A stretch of DNA of 64,000 bases, from positions 1,054,001-1,118,000 of the forward strand of contig NZ_SAXU01000001.1 in the NCBI RefSeq assembly GCF_008016455.1. The letters run 5' to 3'. The DNA is from Brachyspira aalborgi. GTDB lineage: Bacteria; Spirochaetota; Brachyspiria; Brachyspirales; Brachyspiraceae. Each line of letters starts with the position of its first letter. The stretch's first letter is position 1. Shown here piece by piece: positions 17,249-28,345 of the stretch. The notes beneath the pieces were generated by a model, which was given only the letters and a program-made list of their open reading frames with translations, ran no database searches and was not told the DNA's origin. Both the position numbers and the translations under genes were made by a program.

Positions 17249-19075
17249 ATGAATAATCGAATTAATAACGAAGAAAGCAAAAAATTTGTTTTCAAAGTCG
17301 GAGTAATTGTCGCAGCTATAGTATTAGTTTTCTTAATAGGAGCGGGACTGCTTATTGGAATATTCTTATTTGTAGGCGGAAAATCGAGTTTAAATAAAAT
17401 GGCTGAAAATTACGAAGTCTACGATGCGGAAATTTACGCTAAAAAATACGGCGATAAAATAATTAAAGAATTAGTTTTAAATTACGGAAAAGATATAAAT
17501 CAAACGGGCGATGAAGATATAGGCGGATTATATCAAGCGATAAAACATAACAATATTAAAGCCGTAAAATTCTTTATAGAAAATAACGCCTATGTAGAAA
17601 TAGCGACTTTTGACGGAATTACGCCTCTCGTATTGGCAATAGAAGAAAATAAACCAAAAATTGTAGAGCTTCTAATTAAAGAAGGCAAAGCGAATATTTA
17701 CGGATATTATTATGGAGAAGATTTTGAAAAATATCCTATATATTGCGCCGTTAAAAATAAAAATCTAAATATGATAAAAATTCTTTTAGATAATAATTTT
17801 GACTTAAAGAGAGAATCTTATATTTTAAGTTATGCGATAGAAAATAGTGATGAAAATATTATTAAATATTTGGTTGAAAATGGAGCGAATATTAATTATG
17901 AAATTTTTTACGAAAACGAAGAAAGCAAAAGAACGATTTTATACGATGCCGTTTTATCTTTAAATCTTAAATTAGTTGAATATTTTTTAGATAAAGGAGC
18001 GAGTATAGAAAATGCGGGCAAAAGCGATATTTATGGAAATATTTTAATGGCGGCTTCGGGTTCAAAATTTAATAACAATAAAAATATTTCGGCGGTAGAT
18101 TTAAAACTTTTAGAAAGTCTTTCTCAAAATAGCGCTAAAATAATGCAAATGATTATAGACAAAGTCGATAAAAAACTTATAAACGATTCTTTGGAAGGAA
18201 AAACTCCTTTAATAATAGCCGTTGGAAATTCTTATATCGATACTGCAAAAATACTTATTGAAAACGGAGCGGATGTAAACGCTATAGATTTTGAAGGATG
18301 GAGCGCTTTAAGTTATGCGGTAAATAACGGAGATATTGAAATTGCAAAATTATTATTGGAAAATAAAGCGAAAATTAAAGACGAATTATTGATTGCAATT
18401 AAAAGCCCAATAGTCGAAAGTAGAATTAATATAATGAAACTATTAATCGACAATAAAGCAAATATTAATTATGCGGACGAAGACGAATTTACTCCTTTGA
18501 ATATAGCGATTGAAAGCGGAGATATGGAACTTACAAAATTTTTAATAACAAACGGAGCGAATGTAAATAGTTTAATGCAAGATGGAGTAAGTTTAATCGG
18601 ATATGCGATAGCTCAAAACAATATGGATTTGCTTCAAATTTTAATTGAAAATGGAGCGAATGTTAATTATACGAATGGAGATTCTTGGGCTGACACTCCT
18701 TTAAAGACGGCTTCAAGATTGGGGCTTGATAATGTAGTTAGAATTTTGCTTACAAGAAACGTCGATATAAACGCGGTAGATATAAACGGAAACACGGCTT
18801 TGCATACCGCTGCTTTAAATTCTCAACTTTCGGTAGTTAAATTATTATTAGAAAAAAATCCGAATTTAGATATTCAAAATAAAGTAGGAAACACGGCTTT
18901 GCATTTAGCGGTTATTTCGGGGAATATAGATATTGTAGGGGAGTTGGTATTGAAAGGAGCGAACACTAAAATAAGAAATAACGATGGAAAATACCCGAGA
19001 GATATAGCGAGAGCGAATAATAGCGCCGCAATATTTGAAGTATTGAGAGAAGCAGAAAATAAATTATCAGAATAG
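17249..19075 (+). CDS. ankyrin-repeat membrane protein
   Basis: The 608-residue protein starts with a cytoplasmic basic stretch and one transmembrane segment (residues about 19-45, VGVIVAAIVLVFLIGAGLLIG), then about 14 ankyrin repeats, for example GKTPLIIAVGNSYIDTAKIL and GNTALHTAALNSQLSVVKLL. Ankyrin repeats bind other proteins; the anchor would place them outside the inner membrane. Brachyspira genomes carry many such genes. No partner is evident from position. Confidence 0.88.
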   Translation: MNNRINNEESKKFVFKVGVIVAAIVLVFLIGAGLLIGIFLFVGGKSSLNKMAENYEVYDAEIYAKKYGDKIIKELVLNYGKDINQTGDEDIGGLYQAIKHNNIKAVKFFIENNAYVEIATFDGITPLVLAIEENKPKIVELLIKEGKANIYGYYYGEDFEKYPIYCAVKNKNLNMIKILLDNNFDLKRESYILSYAIENSDENIIKYLVENGANINYEIFYENEESKRTILYDAVLSLNLKLVEYFLDKGASIENAGKSDIYGNILMAASGSKFNNNKNISAVDLKLLESLSQNSAKIMQMIIDKVDKKLINDSLEGKTPLIIAVGNSYIDTAKILIENGADVNAIDFEGWSALSYAVNNGDIEIAKLLLENKAKIKDELLIAIKSPIVESRINIMKLLIDNKANINYADEDEFTPLNIAIESGDMELTKFLITNGANVNSLMQDGVSLIGYAIAQNNMDLLQILIENGANVNYTNGDSWADTPLKTASRLGLDNVVRILLTRNVDINAVDINGNTALHTAALNSQLSVVKLLLEKNPNLDIQNKVGNTALHLAVISGNIDIVGELVLKGANTKIRNNDGKYPRDIARANNSAAIFEVLREAENKLSE

Positions 19076-19176
19076 TTTATATTATTTTTCATAAGAATTA
19101 AAATTTATAAATTAACAATCCGATAAATAAATAAAGTTATCAATTAATACAATAAAAATTAAGCTTAAAAAAATGC

Positions 19177-19210
19177 TTGACTTTTTAAAAAAGTTTGTTA
19201 AATTAAGGAT
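19177..19210 (+). promoter_or_regulatory. promoter-like element with no gene behind it
   Basis: TTGACT (19177-19182) followed by TTTTT-A-run-GTTTGTTAAATTAAGGAT. A TAAATT at spacer 16 could be the -10. Nearly the same sequence lies upstream of the lipoprotein cluster (42500-42535, minus strand). It points to the 3' end of rpoC, and only a 21-codon frame (ATG 19213) and hairpins follow. Confidence 0.45.
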
Positions 19211-19247
19211 GTATGATAAGTAGAATTATTAATAAACAAAACATAAT

Positions 19248-19313
19248 AGTTGCATTCTGCAACTCAACTCTAATTTAAATTCATTTAAAATTTTTGCATC
19301 GTTCTTTGATGCA
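19248..19313 (+). other. two consecutive hairpins, possible small RNA
   Basis: AGTTGCA-TTC-TGCAACT (19248-19264) is a perfect 7-bp stem. TGCATC (19295-19300) and GATGCA (19308-19313) form a second stem. Both lie 40-110 bp downstream of the promoter-like element at 19177 in a 338-bp stretch (19076-19413) with no real gene. Confidence 0.4.
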
Positions 19314-19323
19314 TTAAATAAAC

Positions 19324-19371
19324 ACTGTCATTGCGAGCCGAACGAAGTGAAGGTGTAACAATCCGCAATTA
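19324..19371. repeat. interspersed-repeat-like sequence (CATTGCGAG... type)
   Basis: Starts CACTGTCATTGCGAGCCGAA and runs to AACAATCCGCAATT. Its ends (ATTGCG and CGCAAT) can pair. I know this sequence type as an intergenic repeat in many bacterial genomes; only one copy is in this window. It lies 43 bp beyond the rpoC stop and may help end that transcript. Confidence 0.55.
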
Positions 19372-19413
19372 AAAAGGTCAATTTTAAAAATTTAGTCGAA
19401 TTTATACAAAATA

Positions 19414-22400
19414 TTAAACAGTTATCTGTATAATATCCTCTTCTTTAGGGGCGGATAAATCTACGCTTTCGACTTTCTCTAAATCTCCGCTTTTCTTATT
19501 ATATACATGAAGTTTATTATAAAGTTTAACTCCCGTTCCTGCAGGTATCAAATGCCCTATTATAACATTTTCTTTTAATCCAAGCAATTTATCAATTTTG
19601 CCTTTAATTGCTGCGTTAGTTAAAACTTTCGTAGTCTCTTGGAAAGACGCCGAAGATATAAAACTTTCCGTATTAAGTGCAGCTTTAGTAAGTCCTAAAA
19701 GAACGGGTTTACCGCTTGCAGGCGAACCTCCCGCTTCTTCATATCTTTTATTTTCTTCTTCAAATTCGTATTTATCGACATACTGCCCTACAATATATTT
19801 AGTATCGCCTGGGTCTGTAATTTCAAGTCTTCTTAACATTTGCCTAATTATAAGCGCAAAATGTTTATCGTTAATTCCAACTCCTTGTTGTTTATAAACG
19901 CTTTGTATTTCATCAAGCAAATAAGTTTGAAGAGCCAAATCTCCTTTAGTCTCCAAAATATCATGAGGATTTATTTTACCCGCGCATAACTGAGCGCCTG
20001 TTTCCACATGGTCTCCATTTCTAACCAAAAGCATTTTTCCATGAGGCACTAAATGTTTAGTCTCGTCAAATTCGTTTATAATTTTTACTACTTTTTTACC
20101 TTTATGAGAGCCTCCGATTTCAACCTCTCCGTCAATTCCCGCTATAATCGCGGCATCTTTAGGTTTTTGAGCCTCGAGTAATTCTGTAACTCTTGGAAGT
20201 CCTCCAGTAATATCCCTACTCTTTTGTTGAACTCTCGTTATTTTCGCTATTACCTCTCCCGCTTCAACTTTAGCGTTATTATCAACCATAAGTTGAGCGC
20301 CGTTTGGAATATCGGTTTCAAAAGTGTCGCCTTCGCTTACTATAAGTATTTTAGGCTGCATTTTTTCGTCTTTAAACTCTTGAATTATATGAGTTTTATT
20401 TCCCGTCTGCTCGTCTATCTCTTCAACCATAGTTCTGCCTAAAATAATATCTTGATACCTTACGATTCCGCCTTTTTCGGCGATTATCGGCTCGTTATAA
20501 GCGTCAAAACTTGCCAAAATTGTATTCGCTTCAATAAATGTATGCTCATCAACTCTATATTCGCTTCCGACTTTAATGCCGACATTATGCTCTATTCCCG
20601 TTATCATTATATATTTATTATCGTCAGTTATCTTAAATGTTCCGTTATAAGTAGATTTTATCTCATCGCCGTTTTTTGTATTGGCTATAACATCGCCTAT
20701 AAGAACTTTAGAATTGTTTTCAAATAATATATCTTTTATGTTACTTATTTCCCATTTATCTAAAACTCTTCTAATTTTCAAATCGCCTTTTCTTGCCGTA
20801 ATTTTAACTCCGTTAGGCTGTAAAACATATCCCGATAATTGCTCTATATAAATAGGATAATTAACTTTAACCTCATTCTCTTCAACCGACTGCGTAGCGA
20901 CTCCTCCAATGTGGAAAGTTCTCATTGTAAGCTGAGTTCCTGGCTGTCCTATACTTTGAGCGGCGACTACTCCAACCGCTTCTCCTATAGCCGCAAGGTT
21001 ATTTGTCGATAAACTTCTTCCATAGCATTTTTGACAAACTCCCATTCTGCTTTCGCATGTTAGAGGATGCCTTATATTTATTTTTTCAATTCCCGCTTTT
21101 TCTATTATATCGCCAATCTCTTCGGTTATCTCCGTATTTGCAGAACATATAAGCTCTTTAGTAATCGGATGATAAATATGTTCGTTGCTAAAAAATCCTA
21201 CTACTCTATTTTTTAAAGGGTCTATAACTTCATCTCCCGATTTTATAGCTTCAACTACAATACCTTTAACCGTTCCGCAATCTGGCTCTGAAACGACAAC
21301 TCCAATAGCCACATCGACTAATTTTCTCGTCAAATATCCCGCGCTTGAAGTTTTTAAAGCAGTATCGGCAAGTCCTTTTCTCGCTCCATGTGTTGAAATA
21401 AAATATTCTTGAACCGTAAGCCCTTCTTTGAAGTTGGATATAATAGGAAGTTCTATAATATCTCCCGAAGGTTTAGCCATAAGTCCTCGCATACCTGCAA
21501 GCTGTCTTATTTGCTGTTTACTTCCTCTCGCTCCCGAATCCGCCATTATATAAACGGGGTTAAATCCGTCTTGGTCTTTTCTTAAATTATCCATCATAGC
21601 GTCAGAAATTTTATCCGAAACAGAAGACCATAAGTCAATAACTTTTTGGCTTCTTTCGTCATTTGTAATAATACCGTCCATATATTGAGATTGAAGAGAT
21701 TCTAATTTTTTAGTCGCCTCTTCAATTTCATTTTTCTTCATTGGAGGAATTACAATATCCTCTATAGAAATCGTAGAACCGAATACAGTAGCGCTCTTAT
21801 AACCAAGCTCTTTAATATCGTCAAGCATATTTACCGTAGTGGAAGTTCCATGTTTTAAATAAACTTCATGAATAAATTTTGTCAAATCCTTACTGTTGAA
21901 ATCTCTATTTTGATATCTAAAATCTTCAGGAATTACATTATTAAATTTTAATCTACCAACCGAAGTTTCAATAAATTCTTCCTCGCCCGTTTTATTATTT
22001 TTCATTAAAACTTTTATTCTCGCTTCAAGCTTTACTAAATTATTATCGTAAGCAAGCAAAGCGTCTTTTGAAGAAGAAAATATTTTATTCTCGCCTTTAA
22101 CTCCCGCTCTTAATTTTGTTAAATAATTTATTCCAAGAACTATATCTTGCGTAGGATTTACGATAGGCTCTCCATTAGCGGGATTAAGTATATTATGAGG
22201 AGCGAGCATTAAAGTCCAAGCCTCGATTTGAGATTCTGCAGAAAGCGGAGTATGAACTGCCATTTGGTCGCCGTCAAAATCCGCATTATAAGCATGACAA
22301 ACTAAAGGATGCAACTGAATCGCTTTACCTTCGACAAGCACTGGCTCAAAAGCCTGAATTCCCAATCTATGAAGAGTAGGCGCTCTGTTTAATAAAACGG

Positions 22401-23622
22401 GATGCTCTTTAGCTATCTCTTCCAATACGCCCCAAACTTCCTCTCTGCCTTCTTCGACAAATCTTTTTGCGCTTTTAATATTATGAGCGCTGTTTATTTC
22501 AACCAATTTTTTCATTATAAAAGGTTTAAATAATTCAACCGCCATTTTTTTAGGAAGTCCGCATTGATGCATTTTTAAACTCGGTCCAGCAACGATAACA
22601 GAACGCCCAGAATAATCGACTCTTTTACCTAATAAGTTTTGACGAAATCGTCCTTGCTTTCCTTTAAGCATATCGGATAAAGATTTTAAAGCTCTGTTTC
22701 CAGGTCCTTTTACGACTTTCTTTCTTCTGCTATTGTCAAATAAAGCGTCAACGGCTTCTTGCAACATTCTCTTTTCGTTTCTTATTATAATATCGGGCGC
22801 TCTTAATACCAATAATCTTCTTAAGCGAATATTTCTATTTATAACTCTTCTGTATAAATCGTTCAAATCGCTTGTTGCAAATCTTCCGCCATCAAGTTGA
22901 ACCATAGGTCTTAATTCTGGCGGAATAACGGGAACAACATCTAAAATCATCCAAGAAGGGTCGTTTCCGCTCGATTTAAAATCCTCAAAAATTTCTAATC
23001 TTTTTCTTAATCTTCTATCGCTCTTTTCTCCCTTTTTAATCATCTCCGCTCTGAGCTTTTTTATCTCTTCGTCCAAATCGATATCTCTAAGCATATCTCT
23101 TATGCCTTCCGCCCCGATTCCTATTTTTATATTGTCTCCGAATCTATCTAAACATTCGTTATATTCGTCTTCGGTAAGAAGGTCTCCTCTAGAGTAAGTG
23201 CTTTCGCCAGGCTCTATAACTATATATCTTTCAAAATAAAGAACGCTTCTTAAATGAGACATATTTATATTTAGAAGAAGCCCGATTCTTGAAGGCGTAT
23301 TTCTATAATACCATATATGAGCCACAGGCGCAGCCAATTCTATATGCCCCATTCTCTCTCTTCTAACCTTAAAGTGAGTAACTTCAACTCCGCATTTATC
23401 GCAAACTACGCCTTTATAACGAATGCTTTTAAATTTTCCGCAATAACATTCGTATTCTTTTGTAGTTCCGAATATTTTTTCGCAAAAAAGCCCGTCTCTT
23501 TCTGGGCGTAAAGTTCTATAATTAATAGTTTCTGGTTTTTTAACCTCTCCATAGCTCCATTCTCTCATAACTTGAGGACTTGCCACGCTAATTTTTATTT
23601 GGTCAAAGTTTGTGAATTGCAT
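19414..23622 (-). CDS. rpoC: RNA polymerase beta' subunit
   Basis: The 1402-residue protein is the catalytic clamp subunit. Seen: the N-terminal zinc site [20 protein letters not shown], the active-site loop [12 protein letters not shown] with three Asp that bind magnesium, the second Cys set [15 protein letters not shown], and the C-terminal [19 protein letters not shown]. Length is normal for a bacterium without a large insertion. It is the last gene of the rpmG-to-rpoC operon, 20 bp after rpoB. Confidence 0.99.
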   Translation of the reverse strand: MQFTNFDQIKISVASPQVMREWSYGEVKKPETINYRTLRPERDGLFCEKIFGTTKEYECYCGKFKSIRYKGVVCDKCGVEVTHFKVRRERMGHIELAAPVAHIWYYRNTPSRIGLLLNINMSHLRSVLYFERYIVIEPGESTYSRGDLLTEDEYNECLDRFGDNIKIGIGAEGIRDMLRDIDLDEEIKKLRAEMIKKGEKSDRRLRKRLEIFEDFKSSGNDPSWMILDVVPVIPPELRPMVQLDGGRFATSDLNDLYRRVINRNIRLRRLLVLRAPDIIIRNEKRMLQEAVDALFDNSRRKKVVKGPGNRALKSLSDMLKGKQGRFRQNLLGKRVDYSGRSVIVAGPSLKMHQCGLPKKMAVELFKPFIMKKLVEINSAHNIKSAKRFVEEGREEVWGVLEEIAKEHPVLLNRAPTLHRLGIQAFEPVLVEGKAIQLHPLVCHAYNADFDGDQMAVHTPLSAESQIEAWTLMLAPHNILNPANGEPIVNPTQDIVLGINYLTKLRAGVKGENKIFSSSKDALLAYDNNLVKLEARIKVLMKNNKTGEEEFIETSVGRLKFNNVIPEDFRYQNRDFNSKDLTKFIHEVYLKHGTSTTVNMLDDIKELGYKSATVFGSTISIEDIVIPPMKKNEIEEATKKLESLQSQYMDGIITNDERSQKVIDLWSSVSDKISDAMMDNLRKDQDGFNPVYIMADSGARGSKQQIRQLAGMRGLMAKPSGDIIELPIISNFKEGLTVQEYFISTHGARKGLADTALKTSSAGYLTRKLVDVAIGVVVSEPDCGTVKGIVVEAIKSGDEVIDPLKNRVVGFFSNEHIYHPITKELICSANTEITEEIGDIIEKAGIEKINIRHPLTCESRMGVCQKCYGRSLSTNNLAAIGEAVGVVAAQSIGQPGTQLTMRTFHIGGVATQSVEENEVKVNYPIYIEQLSGYVLQPNGVKITARKGDLKIRRVLDKWEISNIKDILFENNSKVLIGDVIANTKNGDEIKSTYNGTFKITDDNKYIMITGIEHNVGIKVGSEYRVDEHTFIEANTILASFDAYNEPIIAEKGGIVRYQDIILGRTMVEEIDEQTGNKTHIIQEFKDEKMQPKILIVSEGDTFETDIPNGAQLMVDNNAKVEAGEVIAKITRVQQKSRDITGGLPRVTELLEAQKPKDAAIIAGIDGEVEIGGSHKGKKVVKIINEFDETKHLVPHGKMLLVRNGDHVETGAQLCAGKINPHDILETKGDLALQTYLLDEIQSVYKQQGVGINDKHFALIIRQMLRRLEITDPGDTKYIVGQYVDKYEFEEENKRYEEAGGSPASGKPVLLGLTKAALNTESFISSASFQETTKVLTNAAIKGKIDKLLGLKENVIIGHLIPAGTGVKLYNKLHVYNKKSGDLEKVESVDLSAPKEEDIIQITV

Positions 23623-23642
23623 ATAATTAAACTTCTCCTATT

Positions 23643-26600
23643 TTATTTAAAAATTTTAGTTTGTTTTTTCGATTTTTGTTTTAATTCTTTTTCGGTTGAA
23701 GGCAATTTATTTCCTTTCTCATCGTGAATTGTGATATTTAATCCCAATCCTCTTAATTCTTGAACCAAAACATTAAAACTTTCTGGTATTCCAGGCGAGG
23801 ATATAACATCGCCTTTAACGATAGATTCGTATATTCTTGCTCTTCCCGTCATATCGTCCGATTTAACGGTTAAAAACTCTTGAAGCATATTAGCAGCTCC
23901 ATAAGCTTCTAAAGCCCAAACTTCCATTTCTCCGAGTCTCTGTCCGCCGAATTGAGATTTTCCTCCCAAAGGCTGCTGAGTAACCAAAGAATAAGGTCCA
24001 GTGCTTCTTGCATGAACTTTATCTTCTACAAGGTGATTTAATTTAAGCATATACATATAACCTACGGCAACTTCATTTTTGAAAGGCTCTCCCGTTCTTC
24101 CATCATAAAGCTTAACCTTACCGCTTGGATTCATTCCGCTTGCAATCATAGCCTCTTTTAAAGCGTCTTCTTTAGGTCCTTCAAATACGGGACAAGCGTA
24201 TTTTAATCCCATTTTATAACCCGACCATCCGAGCAACATCTCTATAACCTGCCCTATATTCATACGAGAAGGAACGCCTAAAGGATTTAAACATATATCT
24301 ACAGGAGTTCCGTCTTCTAAAAAAGGCATATCTTCTATAGGCATTATTCTTGCAACGACTCCTTTATTTCCATGACGCCCTGCCATTTTATCGCCTTCTT
24401 GTATTATTCGTTTTTTAGCTAAAAATACTTTTACAACCTCTTCTACTCCAGGCTTTAATTCGTCTCCGTTTTCTCTGCTATAAACTCTAACATCTATAAC
24501 AGTTCCGTCTTTTCCATGAGGCACTCTCAAAGAAGTATCTTTAACATCTCTCGCCTTTTCGCCGAATATAGAATGAAGAAGTCTATATTCTGGAGTAATT
24601 TCCGTCTCGCCTTTGGGAGTCACTTTTCCAACTAAAATATCTCCCGCTTTAACTTTAGCTCCGATTCTAACTATTCCTCTTTCATCCAAATTCTTAAATG
24701 CGGAATCCGAAACATTAGGAATATCTCTCGTAATATTTTCTTTATCTAATTTCGTCTCTCTCGCTTCAACCGAAAACTCTTCTATATGAATCGAAGTAAA
24801 TACATCTTCCTGAACTAATCTTTTGCTTAAAAGAATAGCGTCCTCAAAATTATATCCTTCAAATATCATGAAAGCGGCTAAAACATTTCTTCCCAAAGCA
24901 AGCTCTCCGTTATCGGTAGCCGGTCCATCCGCAAGAAGTCCTCCTGCTTTAACGGAATCTCCGACATTAACTACTGGTCTTTGATGAAAATTAGTGTCTT
25001 GGTTTGTTCTTTGATATTTTATAAGTTCGTAAATATCGAAATCGTCTTTATCGTTTTGTTTATTCGGCTTAATAACTATTTCATTATTAACTACTTTTAT
25101 AACCTTTCCCGCTCTTTTAGCATGCAAAGCTATTCCCGTTCCAGGCTGACATATTTTAGCTTCGACTCCCGTTCCGACTATCGGAGCTTCTGGAAATAAA
25201 AGAGGAACGCTCTGCCTTTGCATGTTGCTTCCCATTAAAGCTCTGTTTGCGTCATCATGCTCTAAAAACGGTATTAAAGAACTTGAAAGCGAAACTATCT
25301 GTTGAGGCGAAACATCCATATATTGAACTTGCTCGGGAGACGAATAAGGAAATTCGGACCTGTATCTTGTAGAAATAAGATTTTCCTTAAAAGTTCCGTC
25401 TTCGTTTATAGGAGCGTTCGCGTCTGCAATATGAAATCTCTCTTCGTCATGAGCCGTCAAATATTCTATCTCGTCCGTCACTTTGCCTTTAATAACTTTT
25501 CTATAAGGAGCTTCTAAAAATCCATGCTTATTTATTCTCGCGTAAGTTGCAAGCGAAACTATAAGCCCAATATTCGGACCTTCTGGAGTTTCAATAGGAC
25601 ATATTTTGCCGTAATGAGTATGATGAACATCGCGCACTTCAAATCCCGCTCTATCTCTCGTAAGTCCGCCAGGTCCTAAAGCGTTTAATCTTCTTTTATG
25701 CGTAATTTCGGCTAAAGGATTATTTTGGTCCATAAATTGCGATAATTGACTCGTTCCGTAAAATTCTTTCAAAACCGACTGCACTAATTTAATGCTTACC
25801 AAAGATTGAGGAGTAATAGCTCCGCTTTCGGATTGTTGCATTTGCATTCTCTCTTTTGCTATTCTTTCCAATCTCGTAAATCCCGTTTTCATTTGAATAG
25901 CCAAAAGCTCCCCAACGCTTCTTATTCTTCTGTTTCCCAAATGGTCTATATCGTCAAGCTGTTCTTCGTTTATGAAAACTTTTATTAAAAAGCGAATCGT
26001 TTCAATTATATCTTCATGTCTTAAAACTTTGCTCTGTTCGTTTTCAGGAAAATTAAGTCTCTTATTTATTTTATATCTTCCGACATCTCCCAAAGCGTAA
26101 GATTTAGAATCAAATACCAAATCATTGCATATTTTAACCACAGTGTCTAATAAAGCAGGCTCTCCAGGTCTTATTACATTATATATTTTTGCGCAGGCTT
26201 CTTTTTGATTTCTTGTAGCGTCTTTATCTAAAGTATTGATTATAGTTACATTATCTTTAATGGCTTCCATATTCAAAACTTCAACTTCTTTAATTCCGCT
26301 CATTAAAAGCCTTTCGGCAAGGTTTGTATTTATAAGCTCGCCTGGATTTAATATAATCTCTTCTGGATTTTCCGTATCGTAAACCGTTGAATATGAGCGT
26401 CTTCCTATCAAAGCTTCTTTTTTAGCTTCATCCGACATTTTAGTTAATGAAATTTTATCAACCGTATAGAATAATTTTAAAATTTCTTCGTTGGTTGTAA
26501 TTCCTATAGCTCTTAAAAATACCGTAACGGGAAGTTTTTTCTTTCTGTCTATTCTTACATACATTATATCTTTTTTAGTATCAAGTTCAAACTCAAGCCA

Positions 26601-27170
26601 AGTTCCTCTTTCGGGTATTATTTTTGCTACAAACATAGCGTCTCTATCGCTTCTATTAAATACTACGCCTGGCGACCTGTGAATTTGAGAAACTACGACT
26701 CTTTCCGCTCCGTTTATTATAAAAGTGCCTCTATCCGTCATAGCTGGAATATCGCCTACAAAAATTTCCTGTTCGACTATCATTTCAGGGTCTCTAACCG
26801 TTAATTGAACTTTTATCTTAAAAGGATAAGCGTAAGTTTTATCTCTTCTTCTCGCCTCTTTTTCGGATATTTTAGGCTCTCCTATAGAATATGAAATAAA
26901 TTCTATTTGCATTTTTTCATTTGTAGCGACTATAGGAAATATAGAGTTTAAAACTTCTTGCAATCCTTCGTTTTTTCTTTTGTTTTCAGGAACATCCTTT
27001 TGAAGAAAACTATTGTATGACTCTTTTTGTATAGCAAGAAAATCGGGAGGTTCTAAAACCGATGCCGAATGTGAAAAATTTACTCGTCCGTTTTCAATTC
27101 TGTATTTTTTAGCGAACTCTATTCCTCTTTCTTTATATACTTTATTGTCTATTTGAATGTTATTAGCCAT
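23643..27170 (-). CDS. rpoB: RNA polymerase beta subunit
   Basis: The 1175-residue protein has the usual order of beta regions: the rifampicin cluster (GTSQLSQFMDQNNPLAEITH, then KRRLNALGPGG), VCPIETPEGPN-like ICPIETPEGPNIGL, GDKMAGRHGNKGVV, and the C-terminal QPLGGKSQFGGQRLGEMEVWAL. The residue matching E. coli Ser531 is Asn496 (codon 25685-25683). A 105-bp gap upstream separates it from rplL and holds a hairpin plus a short frame. Confidence 0.99.
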   Translation of the reverse strand: MANNIQIDNKVYKERGIEFAKKYRIENGRVNFSHSASVLEPPDFLAIQKESYNSFLQKDVPENKRKNEGLQEVLNSIFPIVATNEKMQIEFISYSIGEPKISEKEARRRDKTYAYPFKIKVQLTVRDPEMIVEQEIFVGDIPAMTDRGTFIINGAERVVVSQIHRSPGVVFNRSDRDAMFVAKIIPERGTWLEFELDTKKDIMYVRIDRKKKLPVTVFLRAIGITTNEEILKLFYTVDKISLTKMSDEAKKEALIGRRSYSTVYDTENPEEIILNPGELINTNLAERLLMSGIKEVEVLNMEAIKDNVTIINTLDKDATRNQKEACAKIYNVIRPGEPALLDTVVKICNDLVFDSKSYALGDVGRYKINKRLNFPENEQSKVLRHEDIIETIRFLIKVFINEEQLDDIDHLGNRRIRSVGELLAIQMKTGFTRLERIAKERMQMQQSESGAITPQSLVSIKLVQSVLKEFYGTSQLSQFMDQNNPLAEITHKRRLNALGPGGLTRDRAGFEVRDVHHTHYGKICPIETPEGPNIGLIVSLATYARINKHGFLEAPYRKVIKGKVTDEIEYLTAHDEERFHIADANAPINEDGTFKENLISTRYRSEFPYSSPEQVQYMDVSPQQIVSLSSSLIPFLEHDDANRALMGSNMQRQSVPLLFPEAPIVGTGVEAKICQPGTGIALHAKRAGKVIKVVNNEIVIKPNKQNDKDDFDIYELIKYQRTNQDTNFHQRPVVNVGDSVKAGGLLADGPATDNGELALGRNVLAAFMIFEGYNFEDAILLSKRLVQEDVFTSIHIEEFSVEARETKLDKENITRDIPNVSDSAFKNLDERGIVRIGAKVKAGDILVGKVTPKGETEITPEYRLLHSIFGEKARDVKDTSLRVPHGKDGTVIDVRVYSRENGDELKPGVEEVVKVFLAKKRIIQEGDKMAGRHGNKGVVARIMPIEDMPFLEDGTPVDICLNPLGVPSRMNIGQVIEMLLGWSGYKMGLKYACPVFEGPKEDALKEAMIASGMNPSGKVKLYDGRTGEPFKNEVAVGYMYMLKLNHLVEDKVHARSTGPYSLVTQQPLGGKSQFGGQRLGEMEVWALEAYGAANMLQEFLTVKSDDMTGRARIYESIVKGDVISSPGIPESFNVLVQELRGLGLNITIHDEKGNKLPSTEKELKQKSKKQTKIFK

Positions 27171-27196
27171 ATTAAAAATGTCTCCGCATTGTAGCT

Positions 27197-27244
27197 TTAA
27201 TTAGTTTGTATTTTAATATAAGAATTAAGAAGGGTAAAAGCCAT
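27197..27244 (-). CDS. possible 15-residue leader peptide before rpoB
   Basis: An ATG at 27244 follows AAGGAGGG at 5-base spacing and encodes MAFTLLNSYIKIQTN before TAA, 26 bp ahead of rpoB. The ribosome site forms the 5' arm of a hairpin, so translation and folding would compete. It may be chance. Confidence 0.3.
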   Translation of the reverse strand: MAFTLLNSYIKIQTN

Positions 27245-27258
27245 AATACCCTCCTTAA
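27225..27258 (-). other. 12-bp hairpin in the rplL-rpoB gap
   Basis: TTAAGAAGGGTA (27225-27236) pairs with TACCCTCCTTAA (27247-27258) with one G/T wobble. It sits where other bacteria have an attenuator or RNase III site between ribosomal protein and polymerase genes. Confidence 0.6.
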
Positions 27259-27275
27259 ATTTTAATCGTTTTTTA

Positions 27276-27665
27276 TTATTTAACTTCAACTTTACCGCCA
27301 GCAGCTTCTAATTGTTTTTTGATAGCGGCAGCTTCGTCTTTAGAAACTCCAGACTTAATTGTCTCTCCGCCTTTTTCAACGGCGTCTTTAGCTTCTTTTA
27401 AACCTAAACCACTAACCGCTCTAACCTCTTTAATAAGCGCTATTTTTTGAGCCGCGTCAAATCCCGTAAGAATTATATCGAATTCGTTTTTCTCTTCTTC
27501 CGCAGGAGCCGCAGCGCCACCGCCAGCCGCAGGAGCCGCTACAGCCGCAACGGGCATAGCAGCGGTTACATTAAATTTTTCTTTAATAGCTTCAACCAAT
27601 TCATGAAGCTCTATAACTTTCATCTCTTCTATCGCTTGTAGTATCTCTTCTTTACTTAAAGCCAT
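27276..27665 (-). CDS. rplL: 50S ribosomal protein L7/L12
   Basis: 129 residues: an N-terminal dimerisation helix ([21 protein letters not shown]), an Ala/Gly-rich hinge at residues about 36-56, and the factor-binding C-terminal domain ([24 protein letters not shown]). It forms the stalk that recruits elongation factors. Downstream of rplJ by 51 bp. Confidence 0.98.
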   Translation of the reverse strand: MALSKEEILQAIEEMKVIELHELVEAIKEKFNVTAAMPVAAVAAPAAGGGAAAPAEEEKNEFDIILTGFDAAQKIALIKEVRAVSGLGLKEAKDAVEKGGETIKSGVSKDEAAAIKKQLEAAGGKVEVK

Positions 27666-27716
27666 TTTTTTACTCCTTAATTTTTTTAATTTTTAATTTA
27701 ATTATTTTTTCAGCTA

Positions 27717-28241
27717 TTAAGCCGATTTCTTTTTTTCTTCTTCCACAGAATCAAGCGTATAAGCAAGTTCCGATATAACGCTTTGTAGAGAATTTGCCAA
27801 ACTTGATATAGGCGATTGTAAAGCCGTAACCAAATGAGAAAGCAAAACTTCTCTTGGCGGAATATTAGCTACAACTTCGACATTAGCCGAGTCAAGCAAA
27901 TCCGCTCCCATATAACCGCCTTTGATTTTTATTTTATCGTTCTTTTTAGCGGCTTCGCTAATCACTTTAGCAGCTGCAGGCATATCTTCTTTTGCAAAAA
28001 CAACCGCCGTAGGATTGATAAACATCTCGTCTTTTACTTCTCTGCCTAAATTTTTTAAGGCAATATCTACCAAAGAGTTTTTACATATTTTTATAGAGGA
28101 AGAAGTTTTTGACAGTTCGCGTCTTAAATCGGTAAGTTGAGCCACATTTACTCCTCTATAATCGAAGAATACAAGCCCAGCGCAAGAATCAATTCTCTCT
28201 TTAAGATGCGCAACCGTTTCAATATTTTTCTTATTAGGCAT
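27717..28241 (-). CDS. rplJ: 50S ribosomal protein L10
   Basis: 174 residues: an rRNA-binding N-terminal domain (LKERIDSCAGLVFFDYRGVN, then LRRELSKTSSSIKICKNSL) and a C-terminal helix that carries L7/L12 dimers. The 104-bp leader ahead of it can fold and probably holds the autogenous L10 control site, though I could not define the element. Confidence 0.97.
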   Translation of the reverse strand: MPNKKNIETVAHLKERIDSCAGLVFFDYRGVNVAQLTDLRRELSKTSSSIKICKNSLVDIALKNLGREVKDEMFINPTAVVFAKEDMPAAAKVISEAAKKNDKIKIKGGYMGADLLDSANVEVVANIPPREVLLSHLVTALQSPISSLANSLQSVISELAYTLDSVEEEKKKSA

Positions 28242-28345
28242 ATTATCACCTCTCTATATTAAACCGTTTCTTTAATCTATTCGTATAATGGGATCACAAA
28301 ATACGACTTCGCTTATAAAAACAGGTTTATTCAAATATACATTTT

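Noticed and set aside
20224-26682. Several plus-strand frames inside rpoC and rpoB
   Set aside because: They are shadows of highly conserved coding sequence on the minus strand.
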